64,000 nt of DNA, taken from positions 1-64,000 of the forward strand of contig NZ_BAGM01000007.1 in NCBI RefSeq assembly GCF_000308855.1, in the 5' to 3' direction. A program made the translations under genes and the position numbers. Positions within the stretch are counted from its first letter, which is position 1. Each line of letters opens with the position of its first letter. Source of the DNA: Nocardia veterana NBRC 100344. Its GTDB lineage: Bacteria > Actinomycetota > Actinomycetes > Mycobacteriales > Mycobacteriaceae. Shown one piece after another: positions 34,424-43,760 of this stretch. A model generated the notes under the pieces. It did no database searches. It was not told the origin of the DNA and saw nothing but the letters and a program-made list of their open reading frames with translations.

Positions 34424-37400
34424 ATGAACCCACAAAAGGGCAAGGTCCACAGCGAAGACGACCCCGCGGCGGACACGGCAGCGGGGGCGAATACCCAGCG
34501 CTACCAACCGATTCGCATCACGGACGAACTCGAGGCGATGGGCCTGTTCGACGCGCACGAGATCGGCCGGGGCGGCTTCGGCGTGGTGTATCGGTGCGCG
34601 CAGCGGGCGCTCGATCGCGTCGTCGCGGTGAAGGTGTTGTCCTCGGAGATCGACGAGGAGAGCCGCGAGCGATTCCTGCGCGAGGAGCATGCGATGGGCC
34701 GGCTGTCCGGCCATCCGAACATCGTCGACGTCCTGCAGGTCGACGTCACCCCGAGCGGGCTGCCGTTTCTCGTCATGCCCTACGCCACGCACGGCTCGCT
34801 GGAGCAGCTGATTCGCGATCACGGCCCGTTGAGCTGGTCGGATTCGCTGCGGGTCGGGGTGAAACTGGCCGGTGCGATCGAGAGCGCGCACCGCGTGCAC
34901 GTCCTGCATCGCGATGTGAAACCGGCCAATGTGCTGTTGAGCCGCTACGGCGAACCGCAACTCACCGACTTCGGAATCGCCCGCATCCCGGGCGGTTTCC
35001 AAACCTCGACCAGCATGATCACCGGCTCGCCGGCCTTCACCGCGCCCGAGGTGCTCAAGGGTGAGGAGCCGACCGTCCGTTCCGACGTCTACGGGCTCGG
35101 CGCCACCCTGTTCGCGCTGCTCACCGGCCACGCCGCCTTCGAACGACGGTCCGGGGAGCGGGTGGTCGCGCAATTCCTGCGCATCACCACGCAACCCGTG
35201 CCCGACCTGCGGGAACAAGACATTCCCGCCGATGTGGCGAGCGTGATCGAGGCGGCCATGGCCCCGGACCCGGCCGACCGTCCGGCCTCGGCGCTCGCGT
35301 TCGGGCAGGCGTTGCAGGCGGTGCAGCGCGCCCATGGTGAAACTCCGGACGATATGGCGTTGCTGGATGGTGAGGCCACCGGCGCCGAGCGGGCCACGGC
35401 GGCCTATTCCGCGCTCCCGATCACCTCCCGCCGCAGCCGGGCGGTGCTCGGCCTGCCCGCGCTGCGCGCTCCCGGCGCACCGGCAGCGCCGTCCGCCGCG
35501 TTACCACCTACGGCAGCAACGAAATTCCGCCCCCCGACACCGACCCGCGAGCCGATTCCGCGACCGCGACTGCTGGATATCCTGCGGGCCGGCGGCCGTC
35601 GACGGCTAGCGGTGATCCACGGGCCGGCCGGTTTCGGCAAGAGTACGGTGGCGGCCCAGTGGCGCGCCGATCTCGGAACGCGCGACATTCCGGTCGCGTG
35701 GATCGGCGCCGACCGCGGCGACGACAACGAGGTCTGGTTGCTGGCCCATCTGATCCAGGCCATCCGCCGGGTGGTGCCCGATATCGGATCCGGGCTGGAA
35801 GAGGTGCTAGAGGAACGCCCGGCCGACGCCGTCGACTATGCCATCTCGACACTGATCGACGAGATTCACAACGGTGGCCGCACGATCGTGGTGGTGGTCG
35901 AGGATTGGGATCGGGTGACCGACGAGGGCGCGCATCGGGTGATGGACGCCCTGCTGGACAACGGATGTCATCATCTGCGATTCGTGATCACCACCCGGGA
36001 GCAGGCCGGACTGCCGCTGAGCCGGATGCGGGTGCGCGACGAGCTGGTCGAGATCGGCAGCGACGAGCTTCGGCTGACCCTGGCCGAGACCCGGCAGATC
36101 CTGGTGGAGCGCAACGGCTTCGATCTCACCGACGAACAGGTGGAACAGATCCACGCCGCCACCGACGGCTGGCCGGCGGCGATCCAGTTGGTGAGCCTGT
36201 CGCTGCGTGGCACCACGACGGGTGCGCCAGTGGATGCCGCGCGCCTGATTCCGCACCTGTCCGGCGGCAACCACGCGATCCGGGAGTACCTGGCCGAGAA
36301 CGTGCTCGATGCGATCGACCCGCGGATGCTGGAATTCCTGATGTCGATTTCGGTGACGGAGAAGCTCAACGGCAGTCTGGCCGCCGCGCTGAGCGGTGAG
36401 CCGGATGCCGAACAGCTACTCGAACAGGCACAGCAGCGGGAACTGTTCGTGACGCGCGTCGAACACGATCCGGGATGGTTCCGCATCCAGCCGCTGTTCG
36501 CCGAACAGCTGCGCGCCCGGCTCGAACGCATTCACCCGGGGAAGCTGAAGTCGTTGCATCGCAGGGCGTCCCGCTGGTACGCCGAACATCAACAGCTGCG
36601 TAAATCGGTGGATCACGCGTTGGCCGCGACCGATCTGAAGCTGGCGGTGGATCTGGTCGAGAACGGCGGAATGGATCTGATCGACACCTCCAAACTGGCC
36701 ACGCTGTTCGGCACGGTGTCGAAACTGCCGGTGCAACAGGTGACGTCGCGCTCCAAGCTGCTGATGACCCTGGCTCGGGCCAATATCAACCTGCAGCAGT
36801 CCAGCGCCGCGCGTACCGCGCTCGGACGTTTGTCGAGCATGCTCGCGCGCAGTTCCCCCTCCGATGCCGACGCCACTCGGCAGCGCTGCGAAGCGGCGGT
36901 CCTGTCCGCGGCGGATCTGGTCGCGCGCGACCGCACCGACGGGGTGCTGGAGAAGGTGCTGCCGTGTCTGGACCAGGCGGACGACCTCCCGCCGTGGACG
37001 GTCTCGACCGCGGCGAATCTGGTGTCGTTCGTGCGGCTGTGCGACTTCGACTTCGACGGCGCGGCGGCCATCCAGGACTGGGCCGCGCCCTACCACAGCC
37101 GGTCCAAGGACCCCCTCGGTGTGGTGCTGGGCCTGCTCAATACCGGCGCGGCGGCCTACGAACGGCTCGATATCGACACCGCGACAAGGTGTTTCGACAA
37201 GGCGAGGCAGATCGGCCGGGAGCGTTCGGGTCCGCATTCGCATGCGGTGCGGGTGTCCGCGGCACTGCTGGGCGAGCTGATGTATCGGCGCGGCGATCTG
37301 GCCGCGGCGGATCGGCTGCTCGAACAGAGCCTGCAACTTCCGGCCCGGGTCGGAGCGGTGGATTTCCTGATCACCACCGTCGTGGTCGGCGCACGGGTCA

Positions 37401-37999
37401 AGGCGGTACTGGGTGATATCGAGACCGCCCGGGCCCGCTTGGACGAGGGTGCGCGCCTGGCCGCCGAACGCAAACTGCCCCGGATGGCCGCGCATATCCG
37501 CGCCGAACGGCTGCGTCTCGGGCTGGCCGAACCACCGGCCGGTCCGGAGCCGGTGGTGCCGGTGCTGCGGCATTCCTCGGGCACGATCGCCCTGACCGCC
37601 GAGGCGGAGGAGGTCGCGGCGGTGCGGGCGCTGCTGGCACGGCACTATCGGGGCCTGGACAGTGCGAACGCGGCGGCCGAGGGAATCGAATCGGCGGTGA
37701 AGCGGGCCCGGGCCCTCTACGGCCGGATGGTCGAACAGCGCCGCCCCCGGGCAGAACTGGATGCCGCCCTGCTGCTGGTCGAATGCCTCTCGGTGGCCGG
37801 CTGGAACGGCGAGGCGATCACCACACTGCTTCCGGTGCTGGACCGCTGCTCTCGATTGGGTTGGACCAGGCCACTTCTCGATGCCGGGCCGGAGTTGAGT
37901 TATCTCCTGCAGTCGCTACGCGACGATGTGCTGCTGACGGGCGAGGGCACCGGATCCTTCGACATTCCGCGCCCCTTCCTGAATTCCTTGTTGCACTGA
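34424..37999 (+). CDS. pknK: PknK-type serine/threonine kinase with STAND ATPase and helical-repeat region
   Basis: A 1191-residue multidomain regulator. Residues ~38-300 are a Hanks-type kinase: glycine loop IGRGGFGVVYRC, lysine in VAVKVL, HRDVKPANVLL, DFGIAR and activation segment GSPAFTAPEVL. A Pro/Ala linker leads to a MalT/LuxR-like STAND ATPase near residue 415 (VIHGPAGFGKSTVAAQW, then VVVVEDWDRV). About 500 residues of TPR-like helices follow. This matches mycobacterial PknK in order and size. I see no C-terminal LuxR helix-turn-helix, so output is probably through phosphorylation or partner binding. The kinase has no transmembrane span, and the ATG at 34424 follows GAGGTGG. Confidence 0.85.
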   Translation: MNPQKGKVHSEDDPAADTAAGANTQRYQPIRITDELEAMGLFDAHEIGRGGFGVVYRCAQRALDRVVAVKVLSSEIDEESRERFLREEHAMGRLSGHPNIVDVLQVDVTPSGLPFLVMPYATHGSLEQLIRDHGPLSWSDSLRVGVKLAGAIESAHRVHVLHRDVKPANVLLSRYGEPQLTDFGIARIPGGFQTSTSMITGSPAFTAPEVLKGEEPTVRSDVYGLGATLFALLTGHAAFERRSGERVVAQFLRITTQPVPDLREQDIPADVASVIEAAMAPDPADRPASALAFGQALQAVQRAHGETPDDMALLDGEATGAERATAAYSALPITSRRSRAVLGLPALRAPGAPAAPSAALPPTAATKFRPPTPTREPIPRPRLLDILRAGGRRRLAVIHGPAGFGKSTVAAQWRADLGTRDIPVAWIGADRGDDNEVWLLAHLIQAIRRVVPDIGSGLEEVLEERPADAVDYAISTLIDEIHNGGRTIVVVVEDWDRVTDEGAHRVMDALLDNGCHHLRFVITTREQAGLPLSRMRVRDELVEIGSDELRLTLAETRQILVERNGFDLTDEQVEQIHAATDGWPAAIQLVSLSLRGTTTGAPVDAARLIPHLSGGNHAIREYLAENVLDAIDPRMLEFLMSISVTEKLNGSLAAALSGEPDAEQLLEQAQQRELFVTRVEHDPGWFRIQPLFAEQLRARLERIHPGKLKSLHRRASRWYAEHQQLRKSVDHALAATDLKLAVDLVENGGMDLIDTSKLATLFGTVSKLPVQQVTSRSKLLMTLARANINLQQSSAARTALGRLSSMLARSSPSDADATRQRCEAAVLSAADLVARDRTDGVLEKVLPCLDQADDLPPWTVSTAANLVSFVRLCDFDFDGAAAIQDWAAPYHSRSKDPLGVVLGLLNTGAAAYERLDIDTATRCFDKARQIGRERSGPHSHAVRVSAALLGELMYRRGDLAAADRLLEQSLQLPARVGAVDFLITTVVVGARVKAVLGDIETARARLDEGARLAAERKLPRMAAHIRAERLRLGLAEPPAGPEPVVPVLRHSSGTIALTAEAEEVAAVRALLARHYRGLDSANAAAEGIESAVKRARALYGRMVEQRRPRAELDAALLLVECLSVAGWNGEAITTLLPVLDRCSRLGWTRPLLDAGPELSYLLQSLRDDVLLTGEGTGSFDIPRPFLNSLLH

Positions 38000-38028
38000 G
38001 TGCTTCGGTGGTCCGGAGACGGAACACC

Positions 38029-38060
38029 GGGACCGGATTCGCGGCGACGAATCCGATCCC
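38029..38060. terminator. bidirectional terminator between pknK and tmsB
   Basis: GGGACCGGATTCG (38029-38041) pairs with CGAATCCGATCCC (38048-38060) at 12 of 13 positions across a 6-base loop. It lies between two convergent stop codons. Confidence 0.7.
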
Positions 38061-38079
38061 GGCGTAGCGGTCGTTCGAC

Positions 38080-39399
38080 TCAGGCCTTCCACCACGGGCG
38101 CAGCGGGACGTCCCAGGTCTGCTCCGGGCCGAGCTTCATGCCCAGCACCTGGTGCAGCTGAACGACGTTGCGCTGGAAGCCCAGTCGGCAACCGGCCATG
38201 TACAGGCCCCACACCTTCGCGGTGCCCTCGCCGACCTCTTCGACGCAAGCGTCCCAGTTGGCGACCAGGTTCTTGCACCATTCGTGCAGGGTCAGCGCAT
38301 AGTGCGGACGCAGGTTCTCCTCGTGCAGCACCTCGAGCCCGACGTTCTGGATGTCGGTGATGATGCGGCCCGAACCGATCAGCTCACCGTCCGGGAAGAC
38401 GTAGCGGTCGATGAAGTCGCCGGCCTTGGTGGTCCGGGTGTTGTCGGGCCGGGTGATGCAGTGGTTCAGGAACAGACCGCCGTCGCGCAGCTTGTTCTTG
38501 ATGAAGGTGAAGTAGCTCGGGTAGTTGTGCACACCGATGTGTTCGGTCAGACCGATCGACGACAGTGCGTCGAAACCCGATTCCGGGATGTCGCGGTAGT
38601 CGCTGTGGCGCACCTCGGCCAGATCCTGCAGGCCCTCCTCGGCGATCTTCGCCTGCGCCCACTCGGCCTGTTCCTTCGACAGCGTCGCGCCGATGACCTT
38701 CACCCCACGGTGTGCGGCGTAGCGGACCATACCGCCCCAGCCGCAGCCGATATCGAGCAACCGGTCGCCGGCCTTCAGATTCAGCTTGTCGAAGACCAGG
38801 CGGTACTTGTTCTCCTGCGCCTGCTCCAGAGTCTGGCTCTCGTCCTCGTAGCAGGCACAGGTGTAGGTCATCGACGGCCCGAGGACCATCTCGTAGAACC
38901 GGTTCGACACGTCGTAGTGATGGTGGATCACCTCGGCGTCGCGGTTCTTCGAATGCCGCAGGCCCTCCAGCGCGATCCGGCGCCAGCGCGGCAGGGTTTC
39001 CTGCGGGGGCGGGGCGATCGGCTTGAGCGCATCCCAGCCGAGCGAGCGGGCGATGGTGACCAGGGCCAGCGCCGAGGGGCGCCGGAACTTCAGGTCGGTC
39101 ATCGCCTTCAGGATGTCGTACGGATCGCCGGGGTGCACGCCTTCGGCAACCATGTCACCGGAGATGTAGGCCCGGGCCATCCCGAGATCGCCCGGCGCGG
39201 TGGCGATGTAGTTGATGCCGCGCGGATTGCGGATCTGCAGGCTGAATTTCGAATCGTCGGGTCCGGTGGCGCTGCCGTCGTAGGCGGAGAACCGGATCGG
39301 GACCTCGCCGTCGACGAGTGTCTCGAAGATCTCGGCAATGCTGAGTTTGGTCCCCAGCTCCGAGAACGGAGGTAGCTGAGAATCTTTGAATGTCGTCAC
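38080..39399 (-). CDS. tmsB: SAM-dependent methyltransferase of 10-methyl fatty acid synthesis (CFA synthase family)
   Basis: A 439-residue enzyme of the cyclopropane-fatty-acid synthase family. The SAM-binding motif is LLDIGCGWGGMVRYAA near residue 205. The substrate-side motif is HHHYDVSNRFYEMVLGPSMTY, with GLTEHIGVHNYPSYF downstream. The N-terminal lipid-binding domain is present. Paired with the FAD/NADPH oxidoreductase tmsA, this type methylates the double bond of phospholipid-bound oleate to the 10-methylene form, which TmsA then reduces to 10-methylstearate (tuberculostearate). The GTG start overlaps the tmsA stop (GTGA), so the two are translationally coupled. Equivalent to Rv3720, adjacent to dnaX in M. 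tuberculosis. Confidence 0.88.
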   Translation of the reverse strand: MTTFKDSQLPPFSELGTKLSIAEIFETLVDGEVPIRFSAYDGSATGPDDSKFSLQIRNPRGINYIATAPGDLGMARAYISGDMVAEGVHPGDPYDILKAMTDLKFRRPSALALVTIARSLGWDALKPIAPPPQETLPRWRRIALEGLRHSKNRDAEVIHHHYDVSNRFYEMVLGPSMTYTCACYEDESQTLEQAQENKYRLVFDKLNLKAGDRLLDIGCGWGGMVRYAAHRGVKVIGATLSKEQAEWAQAKIAEEGLQDLAEVRHSDYRDIPESGFDALSSIGLTEHIGVHNYPSYFTFIKNKLRDGGLFLNHCITRPDNTRTTKAGDFIDRYVFPDGELIGSGRIITDIQNVGLEVLHEENLRPHYALTLHEWCKNLVANWDACVEEVGEGTAKVWGLYMAGCRLGFQRNVVQLHQVLGMKLGPEQTWDVPLRPWWKA

Positions 39400-40862
39400 T
39401 TGCGTTGCACCGCCTTCGAATACAAATCCAGCAAACGATGATCGGGGTCGTATCGTTTCTTCAGATTCGCGTAGACATCGCCCCCGTAGAGGCGCGCGAA
39501 TTCGTCTTCTTCGTAGTAGGAATCCGAGTAGAGGGACTTGTGGCCGTCCAGGCGGGCGACCTGATCTTCGATGGCGCGGTTGGCCGCGCCCTCGCGTGCA
39601 CCGGGTGTGGTCGGCACCGCCGACCAGAAGCCGACGTTGACGTAGGTGCGCTCCGGCTCCAGCGGGTACAGCGGCCACGGGCGCGCTGGGTCCACCACTG
39701 CCGGAGCGCGTCCGCCGTCGGGCGTTTTCCCGTTGTCCCGCAGCCGTAGTGGGCACAGCCACAACGGCTCGATCGGAATTTCCTCCAGGAACCAGTGCAG
39801 GAAGTCGGCGGTCCGCTCGATCGGCACCTCGATGTCCTGCACCACCCGCTCCCGGGGCGGATTGCCCTTGCGCGCCTCGAGCTTGTCGCCGATGTCGTAT
39901 TTGTGGTCCAGCGCGATGAGCTTCCAATAGAAGCTGGATCGGCGATACCGCTTCGGCCAGAATCGGCGGATCTTCGGATTCTGCGTGCCGAATGCGCGTG
40001 AGCACCAGAACCAGTCGGTGTCCCAGCGCCACAGGTAGTCGTGAATGGTCAACCGATCACGCTTCGGGCGGGCGCCGTCGTGCCGAATGGACTGGTAGTA
40101 GATGTCCATGCCGGTGTAATCGCTGACCGGGCCCGGCTCGTCGGTCTGCCGGCCGAGCACCAGATAGCTTTCGTCGGCGGTGAACACCACGCCGTCGAGA
40201 TAATCCACCGGCTCACCGTCGTAACTGCGCTCGATGACGATCCGCGCCATCACGGCCTCGAGTTCGCGCAGATCGTGGAAACGGACATGGCGCAGCGCCA
40301 CATACGGTTGCACCGATTCCAGCTCGATTTTCAGGCGCGTCGAATAGCCCAGCGTGCCATAGGAATTCGGAAAACCCCGGAAAAGGTCGGCACAGTCGCC
40401 CTCGGGCCCGGCGGTGAGGATTTCGCCCGAGCCCGTCAGCACGTCGATTTCGAGTACCGACTCGTGCGGCAGGCCGTTGCGGAACGAGGTCGACTCGATG
40501 CCGAGACCGGTGACCGCGCCGCCCAGGGTGATGGTCTTCAGCTGCGGTACCACCAGCGGGGCGAGGCCGTAGGGCAGCGTCGCGGCGACCAGATCCTCAT
40601 AGGTGGTCATTCCGGCGACATCCGCGGTCTTCGCCTGGGGATCGACGGCGATCACCCGGGTCAGGCCGGAAACATCCAGTCCGGGTGCGGGGTTCTTCGC
40701 CCGGGCGCGAAATAAGTTCGACGTCTTCTTCGCCAACCGCACGTTGGCGTCGGAAGGAATCGCACGATAGCTGGCGAGCAGACGCTCGACACCTTCTCGA
40801 TGCGCGGCAAAACCTGATTCGCGTGCGGCCGGCGCGCGGCCGGCCTTCCCCAACAGACTCAC
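39396..40862 (-). CDS. tmsA: FAD-binding oxidoreductase of 10-methyl fatty acid synthesis
   Basis: A 488-residue flavoenzyme of the FAD-linked oxidase (PCMH) superfamily. It is related to Rv3719 and to DWF1-type reductases. FAD-domain signatures are TRVIAVDPQAKTADVAGMTT, PQLKTITLGGAVTGLGIES and PNSYGTLGYSTRLKIE. It is inferred to reduce the 10-methylene fatty-acyl intermediate made by TmsB, using NADPH. The GTG at 40862 is favoured because AGGGGG lies five bases upstream; a GTG six bases earlier overlaps that site. It is the first gene of the two-gene operon and lies downstream of a dyad at 40904-40924. Confidence 0.87.
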   Translation of the reverse strand: MSLLGKAGRAPAARESGFAAHREGVERLLASYRAIPSDANVRLAKKTSNLFRARAKNPAPGLDVSGLTRVIAVDPQAKTADVAGMTTYEDLVAATLPYGLAPLVVPQLKTITLGGAVTGLGIESTSFRNGLPHESVLEIDVLTGSGEILTAGPEGDCADLFRGFPNSYGTLGYSTRLKIELESVQPYVALRHVRFHDLRELEAVMARIVIERSYDGEPVDYLDGVVFTADESYLVLGRQTDEPGPVSDYTGMDIYYQSIRHDGARPKRDRLTIHDYLWRWDTDWFWCSRAFGTQNPKIRRFWPKRYRRSSFYWKLIALDHKYDIGDKLEARKGNPPRERVVQDIEVPIERTADFLHWFLEEIPIEPLWLCPLRLRDNGKTPDGGRAPAVVDPARPWPLYPLEPERTYVNVGFWSAVPTTPGAREGAANRAIEDQVARLDGHKSLYSDSYYEEDEFARLYGGDVYANLKKRYDPDHRLLDLYSKAVQRK

Positions 40863-41233
40863 TGCCACCCCCTGACGCTATCGCTCCGGGTTTCGCCCGG
40901 CCACCGCGAGGGTACCTATCGCGGCGATTCTTCACGCATATGTTGCATTGCGTTCGAAGATCGCGTCCCTCTCTCGCACACCGATATAGGTCCTGCTCGC
41001 GGACATATTTCCGGTCGGAATCGTAGGCGTGGCGCGGTGCTGCGCGGATGTGACGAACCAGTCGAAAATCGCCGCTTCCGCCGGAACCGGCGTTCCGCTT
41101 GTGCTGTCCGGTGGTGTGTCGCGCGGACCCGCGAGAGGCGCGTCGGCCGATCCGAATCCGGACCGGACTCGGCGTAGCATGAGCCGGCAGAACGGCCCGA
41201 CCATCCGAACCCGGATCGAACTAGGAGCTCATT
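40863..41233. other. divergent intergenic region, tmsA operon and SRPBCC gene
   Basis: This is 371 bases without a gene. It contains a dyad at 40904-40924 (CCGCGA, 9 bases, TCGCGG, centred on GGTACC) that would suit a regulator of tmsAB. On the other side it contains a TAGCAT hexamer about 55 bases before the SRPBCC start. No -35 element is convincing for either. Confidence 0.45.
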
Positions 41234-41665
41234 GTGGGACAGGTCAGTGCATCCAGCTCGACCGTCGTCGCTGCGGAACCGCAGCGCGTGCTGGAAGCGA
41301 TCGCGGACTATCAGGACGTGCGGCCGCGCATCCTCACCGCGCACTACCACGACTACAAGGTGCTCGAGGGCGGCAAGGGCGCCGGGACCGTCGCCGAATG
41401 GACACTGCAGGCCACGCAGAAGCGCTCCCGCAATGTCCACGCCGTCGTCACCGTCTCCGATTCCATGGTGACCGAACGGGATTCGAACTCGACCATGGTC
41501 ACCACCTGGACGGTGACTCCGTCCGGTGAGGGCTCACAGGTGACGATCCGCACCACCTGGAAGGGCGCCGGCGGTGTGGCCGGCTTCTTCGAAGGGATCT
41601 TCGCGCCGCTCGGCCTGAAGAAGATTCAGGCCGAGGTGCTGGAGAACCTGAAGCGCGAGCTGTAG
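41234..41665 (+). CDS. SRPBCC family protein (polyketide cyclase/START-like), Rv3718c-like
   Basis: A 143-residue protein with the Bet v 1/START-like fold: an N-terminal strand and helix STVVAAEPQRVLEAIADYQD, central strands, and a long C-terminal helix GLKKIQAEVLENLKREL. Such proteins enclose a hydrophobic ligand. Its position next to tmsA/tmsB and ybaB-recR matches Rv3718c, so a lipid-related role is possible but unproven. The GTG start follows AGGAG. It converges on the VOC gene. Confidence 0.88.
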   Translation: MGQVSASSSTVVAAEPQRVLEAIADYQDVRPRILTAHYHDYKVLEGGKGAGTVAEWTLQATQKRSRNVHAVVTVSDSMVTERDSNSTMVTTWTVTPSGEGSQVTIRTTWKGAGGVAGFFEGIFAPLGLKKIQAEVLENLKREL

Positions 41666-41704
41666 GTCCGCCGTCCTCGCGGAGCTACTGCGGCGGAGCG
41701 GCTC

Positions 41705-42058
41705 TCAGTGCTGGTCCGCGAGGTCGAAGAGGTTGCCCTCGGGGTCGGCCAGGGTCACCCAGCGGACCCCGTACTCGTCGAAATCGCCGATGTGCTCGGC
41801 GCCCAATGACACCGCCCGGTCGATTCGGGCGCGCCAATCGGTCGCGCTCAGATCGAGGTGGACCACATTCTTGCCCGGGTTCTTGTCCGGGACCTGAATG
41901 AACATCAGGGCCGGGCCGTCTCCGCCCTGCCGGCCGATCGAGGCGAAGTACTCGTTGGCCTCCGGGTCCACCGGGCGCTCCAGCAACTGCGCGTAGAAAT
42001 TCGCCAGTGCCGCGGCGTCCTTGCAGTCGAAGGTGACCGCGGACAGCGTGATCGACAT
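41705..42058 (-). CDS. VOC family (glyoxalase-like) protein
   Basis: A 117-residue two-module protein (SAVTFDCKDAAALANFYAQL, then the C-terminal strand VTLADPEGNLFDLADQH). This is the classic glyoxalase/bleomycin-resistance/dioxygenase fold, here of the small single-domain type that dimerises. The metal positions are not fully conserved (Asp/His at the start, Glu missing), so it may bind a ligand rather than catalyse. It follows the MerR gene by about 50 bases on the same strand and is probably under the same promoter, perhaps as a drug-sequestering protein. Confidence 0.88.
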   Translation of the reverse strand: MSITLSAVTFDCKDAAALANFYAQLLERPVDPEANEYFASIGRQGGDGPALMFIQVPDKNPGKNVVHLDLSATDWRARIDRAVSLGAEHIGDFDEYGVRWVTLADPEGNLFDLADQH

Positions 42059-42108
42059 GAAATGTCCTTTCCTCGTGGGTATTTCGTGAGTGATAGGGCT
42101 CGGTGCGG

Positions 42109-42930
42109 TCAGGCCGATTCGATCGGCCAGCAGACCTCGGTGCGGTAGGTGCCGGGATCGGCGGCCTCCGAGGGGCCCACCACGTAGATCTCCCGGATCG
42201 GCTCCGCCAGCGCGACATCGTGTTCGGCCACATGGGAACCCAGCGCGCCGTAGGTCCGGTCGAAATCGGTGAACGGGCCGGCGTGTACCGCAATCGCGAA
42301 GCGGCGCTGTGGAAATCGCCGGATCCGCGCATCGGCGTGTGCGGTCAGGGCGGCAGTCGAGTCCACCGCCACCGGGGCGAACGCCACCACCTCACCGACC
42401 TCGTTCTCGAAGAAGTCGGCCGAATAGGTCGCCCCGCTCGGGCCGGTCGGCGCCACTCCGGCGTTCGCCAGCAGCTCGTCCAGGCGTGGGAAGACTGCTC
42501 CGCACCACTGGCCGATCTCCGTGCGGGACACCAGCGCACGCACCGTCAGGGCGGTGAACTCCGGAATCACGCGATACTGCACGTCGATCGGGGACCGCGG
42601 GGACAACAGCGCCCGCAGCGAGGCCACCACATCGCGGGTCCGCAGCAACTCCGCCTCCATCCGCTCCAGATGCGCCGCCAGGGCGGCGTCCCGAGCGGCG
42701 CGATCCGGCGCGGCCAGCACCGCGCGGATCTCCGGCATCGGCATATCCAGATCGCGCAACCGCCGGATCAGATGGGCCTGCTCCACCTGTGTCGTGGAGT
42801 AACGCCGATACCCCGAAACCGGATCGACCGATGCCGGCTCGAGCAGCTCGATCTCGTGGTAGTAGCGCAGCGTTTTCACACTGAGATAGGTGAGCCGGGA
42901 GAACTCCCCGATGGAGACTGTCGCCGTCAT
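42109..42930 (-). CDS. MerR family regulator with GyrI-like effector domain
   Basis: A 273-residue regulator. A MerR winged helix at the N-terminus (SIGEFSRLTYLSVKTLRYYH, then GYRRYSTTQVEQAHLIRRLR) is followed by a dimer helix and a GyrI/BmrR-type drug-binding domain near residues 115-273. This resembles BmrR, which activates efflux or resistance genes on binding lipophilic cations. The promoter directly upstream has the MerR 19-base spacing and would start transcription at the ATG, giving a leaderless message. That supports the start at 42930. The VOC gene is the downstream partner. Confidence 0.9.
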   Translation of the reverse strand: MTATVSIGEFSRLTYLSVKTLRYYHEIELLEPASVDPVSGYRRYSTTQVEQAHLIRRLRDLDMPMPEIRAVLAAPDRAARDAALAAHLERMEAELLRTRDVVASLRALLSPRSPIDVQYRVIPEFTALTVRALVSRTEIGQWCGAVFPRLDELLANAGVAPTGPSGATYSADFFENEVGEVVAFAPVAVDSTAALTAHADARIRRFPQRRFAIAVHAGPFTDFDRTYGALGSHVAEHDVALAEPIREIYVVGPSEAADPGTYRTEVCWPIESA

Positions 42931-42936
42931 GCCTAC

Positions 42937-42967
42937 AGCACACACCCTCCAGCGAGGGGAGAGTCAA
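42937..42967 (-). promoter_or_regulatory. BmrR-like promoter with 19-bp spacer and operator
   Basis: Read on the minus strand, TTGACT (-35, 42967-42962) is followed by 19 bases CTCCCCTCGCTGGAGGGTG, then TGTGCT (-10, 42942-42937). The overlong spacer and the CTCCCCT-xx-GGAGG core closely resemble the BmrR/TipA class of promoters, which MerR proteins activate by distorting DNA. The predicted start coincides with the regulator's ATG. Confidence 0.7.
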
Positions 42968-42996
42968 TACTGTTGGCCCTCCGCTTCGCGTCGGCG

Positions 42997-43614
42997 CTAC
43001 TGCTCGGTGAGGGCGAACGTGAGTAGTGGGGTGGTCTGGAAATAGCCGCGCCACCACGAATAACCGAACCAGACGCCGGGAGTGATCTGGCGGATCTCGT
43101 CCAGGATCTGGGGGGTGATCGAGGGGGCGTAATCCAACAGCCAGGCCGGTTGGCCGTCGATGCGCGACGGGCCGGAATAGACGTTGGCGGGGAAGCCTTC
43201 GATGCCGGCGGCGGTGATGCGGTTGGTCAGCGTGCCGCCGTCGGGCCCGGTTGTGAAGATCTTGCCGATCCAGAACGGTGGGGCGACCGCCTCCATGATG
43301 GGCGGGCTGGTCACCCAGCCGTTGGTGACCCCGTGCGGGACGTCACCGCGCTGCCCCGCGCGGTAGATCGCGTACTGCTGCTCCACCGAACAGTGGTTGT
43401 GCAGCGCATCGACCGTCGCCGCCGGATTGTCGGTGTAGAGCACACATCCGCCGCCGTAATCCTGGTCGGCCGCGGCGGTCGGGGCCCACACCGCGGGGAC
43501 GATGCCCAGGACCGCGGTCGCGGCGACCGCCGCCAGCGCCGAAAGCCGTCGCCGGCGTGCCCGGGCAGCCGAATGCCCCGATGCGTCAGTGTGTTGATCT
43601 CGCTTGCGATACAT
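42997..43614 (-). CDS. secreted hypothetical protein
   Basis: A 205-residue protein with a basic N-terminus, a hydrophobic stretch ([19 protein letters not shown]) and a cleavage-type site after TAAA, giving a mature chain of about 155 residues. The mature part has [20 protein letters not shown] (two cysteines, perhaps a disulfide) and a Trp/Tyr-rich end ([16 protein letters not shown]). I recognise no family. GGTGGAGG precedes the ATG. Its stop lies about 67 bases before the MerR start on the same strand. Confidence 0.75.
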   Translation of the reverse strand: MYRKRDQHTDASGHSAARARRRRLSALAAVAATAVLGIVPAVWAPTAAADQDYGGGCVLYTDNPAATVDALHNHCSVEQQYAIYRAGQRGDVPHGVTNGWVTSPPIMEAVAPPFWIGKIFTTGPDGGTLTNRITAAGIEGFPANVYSGPSRIDGQPAWLLDYAPSITPQILDEIRQITPGVWFGYSWWRGYFQTTPLLTFALTEQ

Positions 43615-43760
43615 GGCCGGCCTCCACCGGATGTTCCCGACCCTGTGTCCGTCCCCGACCCCGGTATCAGATGGTAGATGGCCGCACCCGGGCCGGTATC
43701 GGCCGCTACCCGATCGTGACTAGGCTGGTGCGCATCCGCATCCCGCAGAGAGGACATCCC

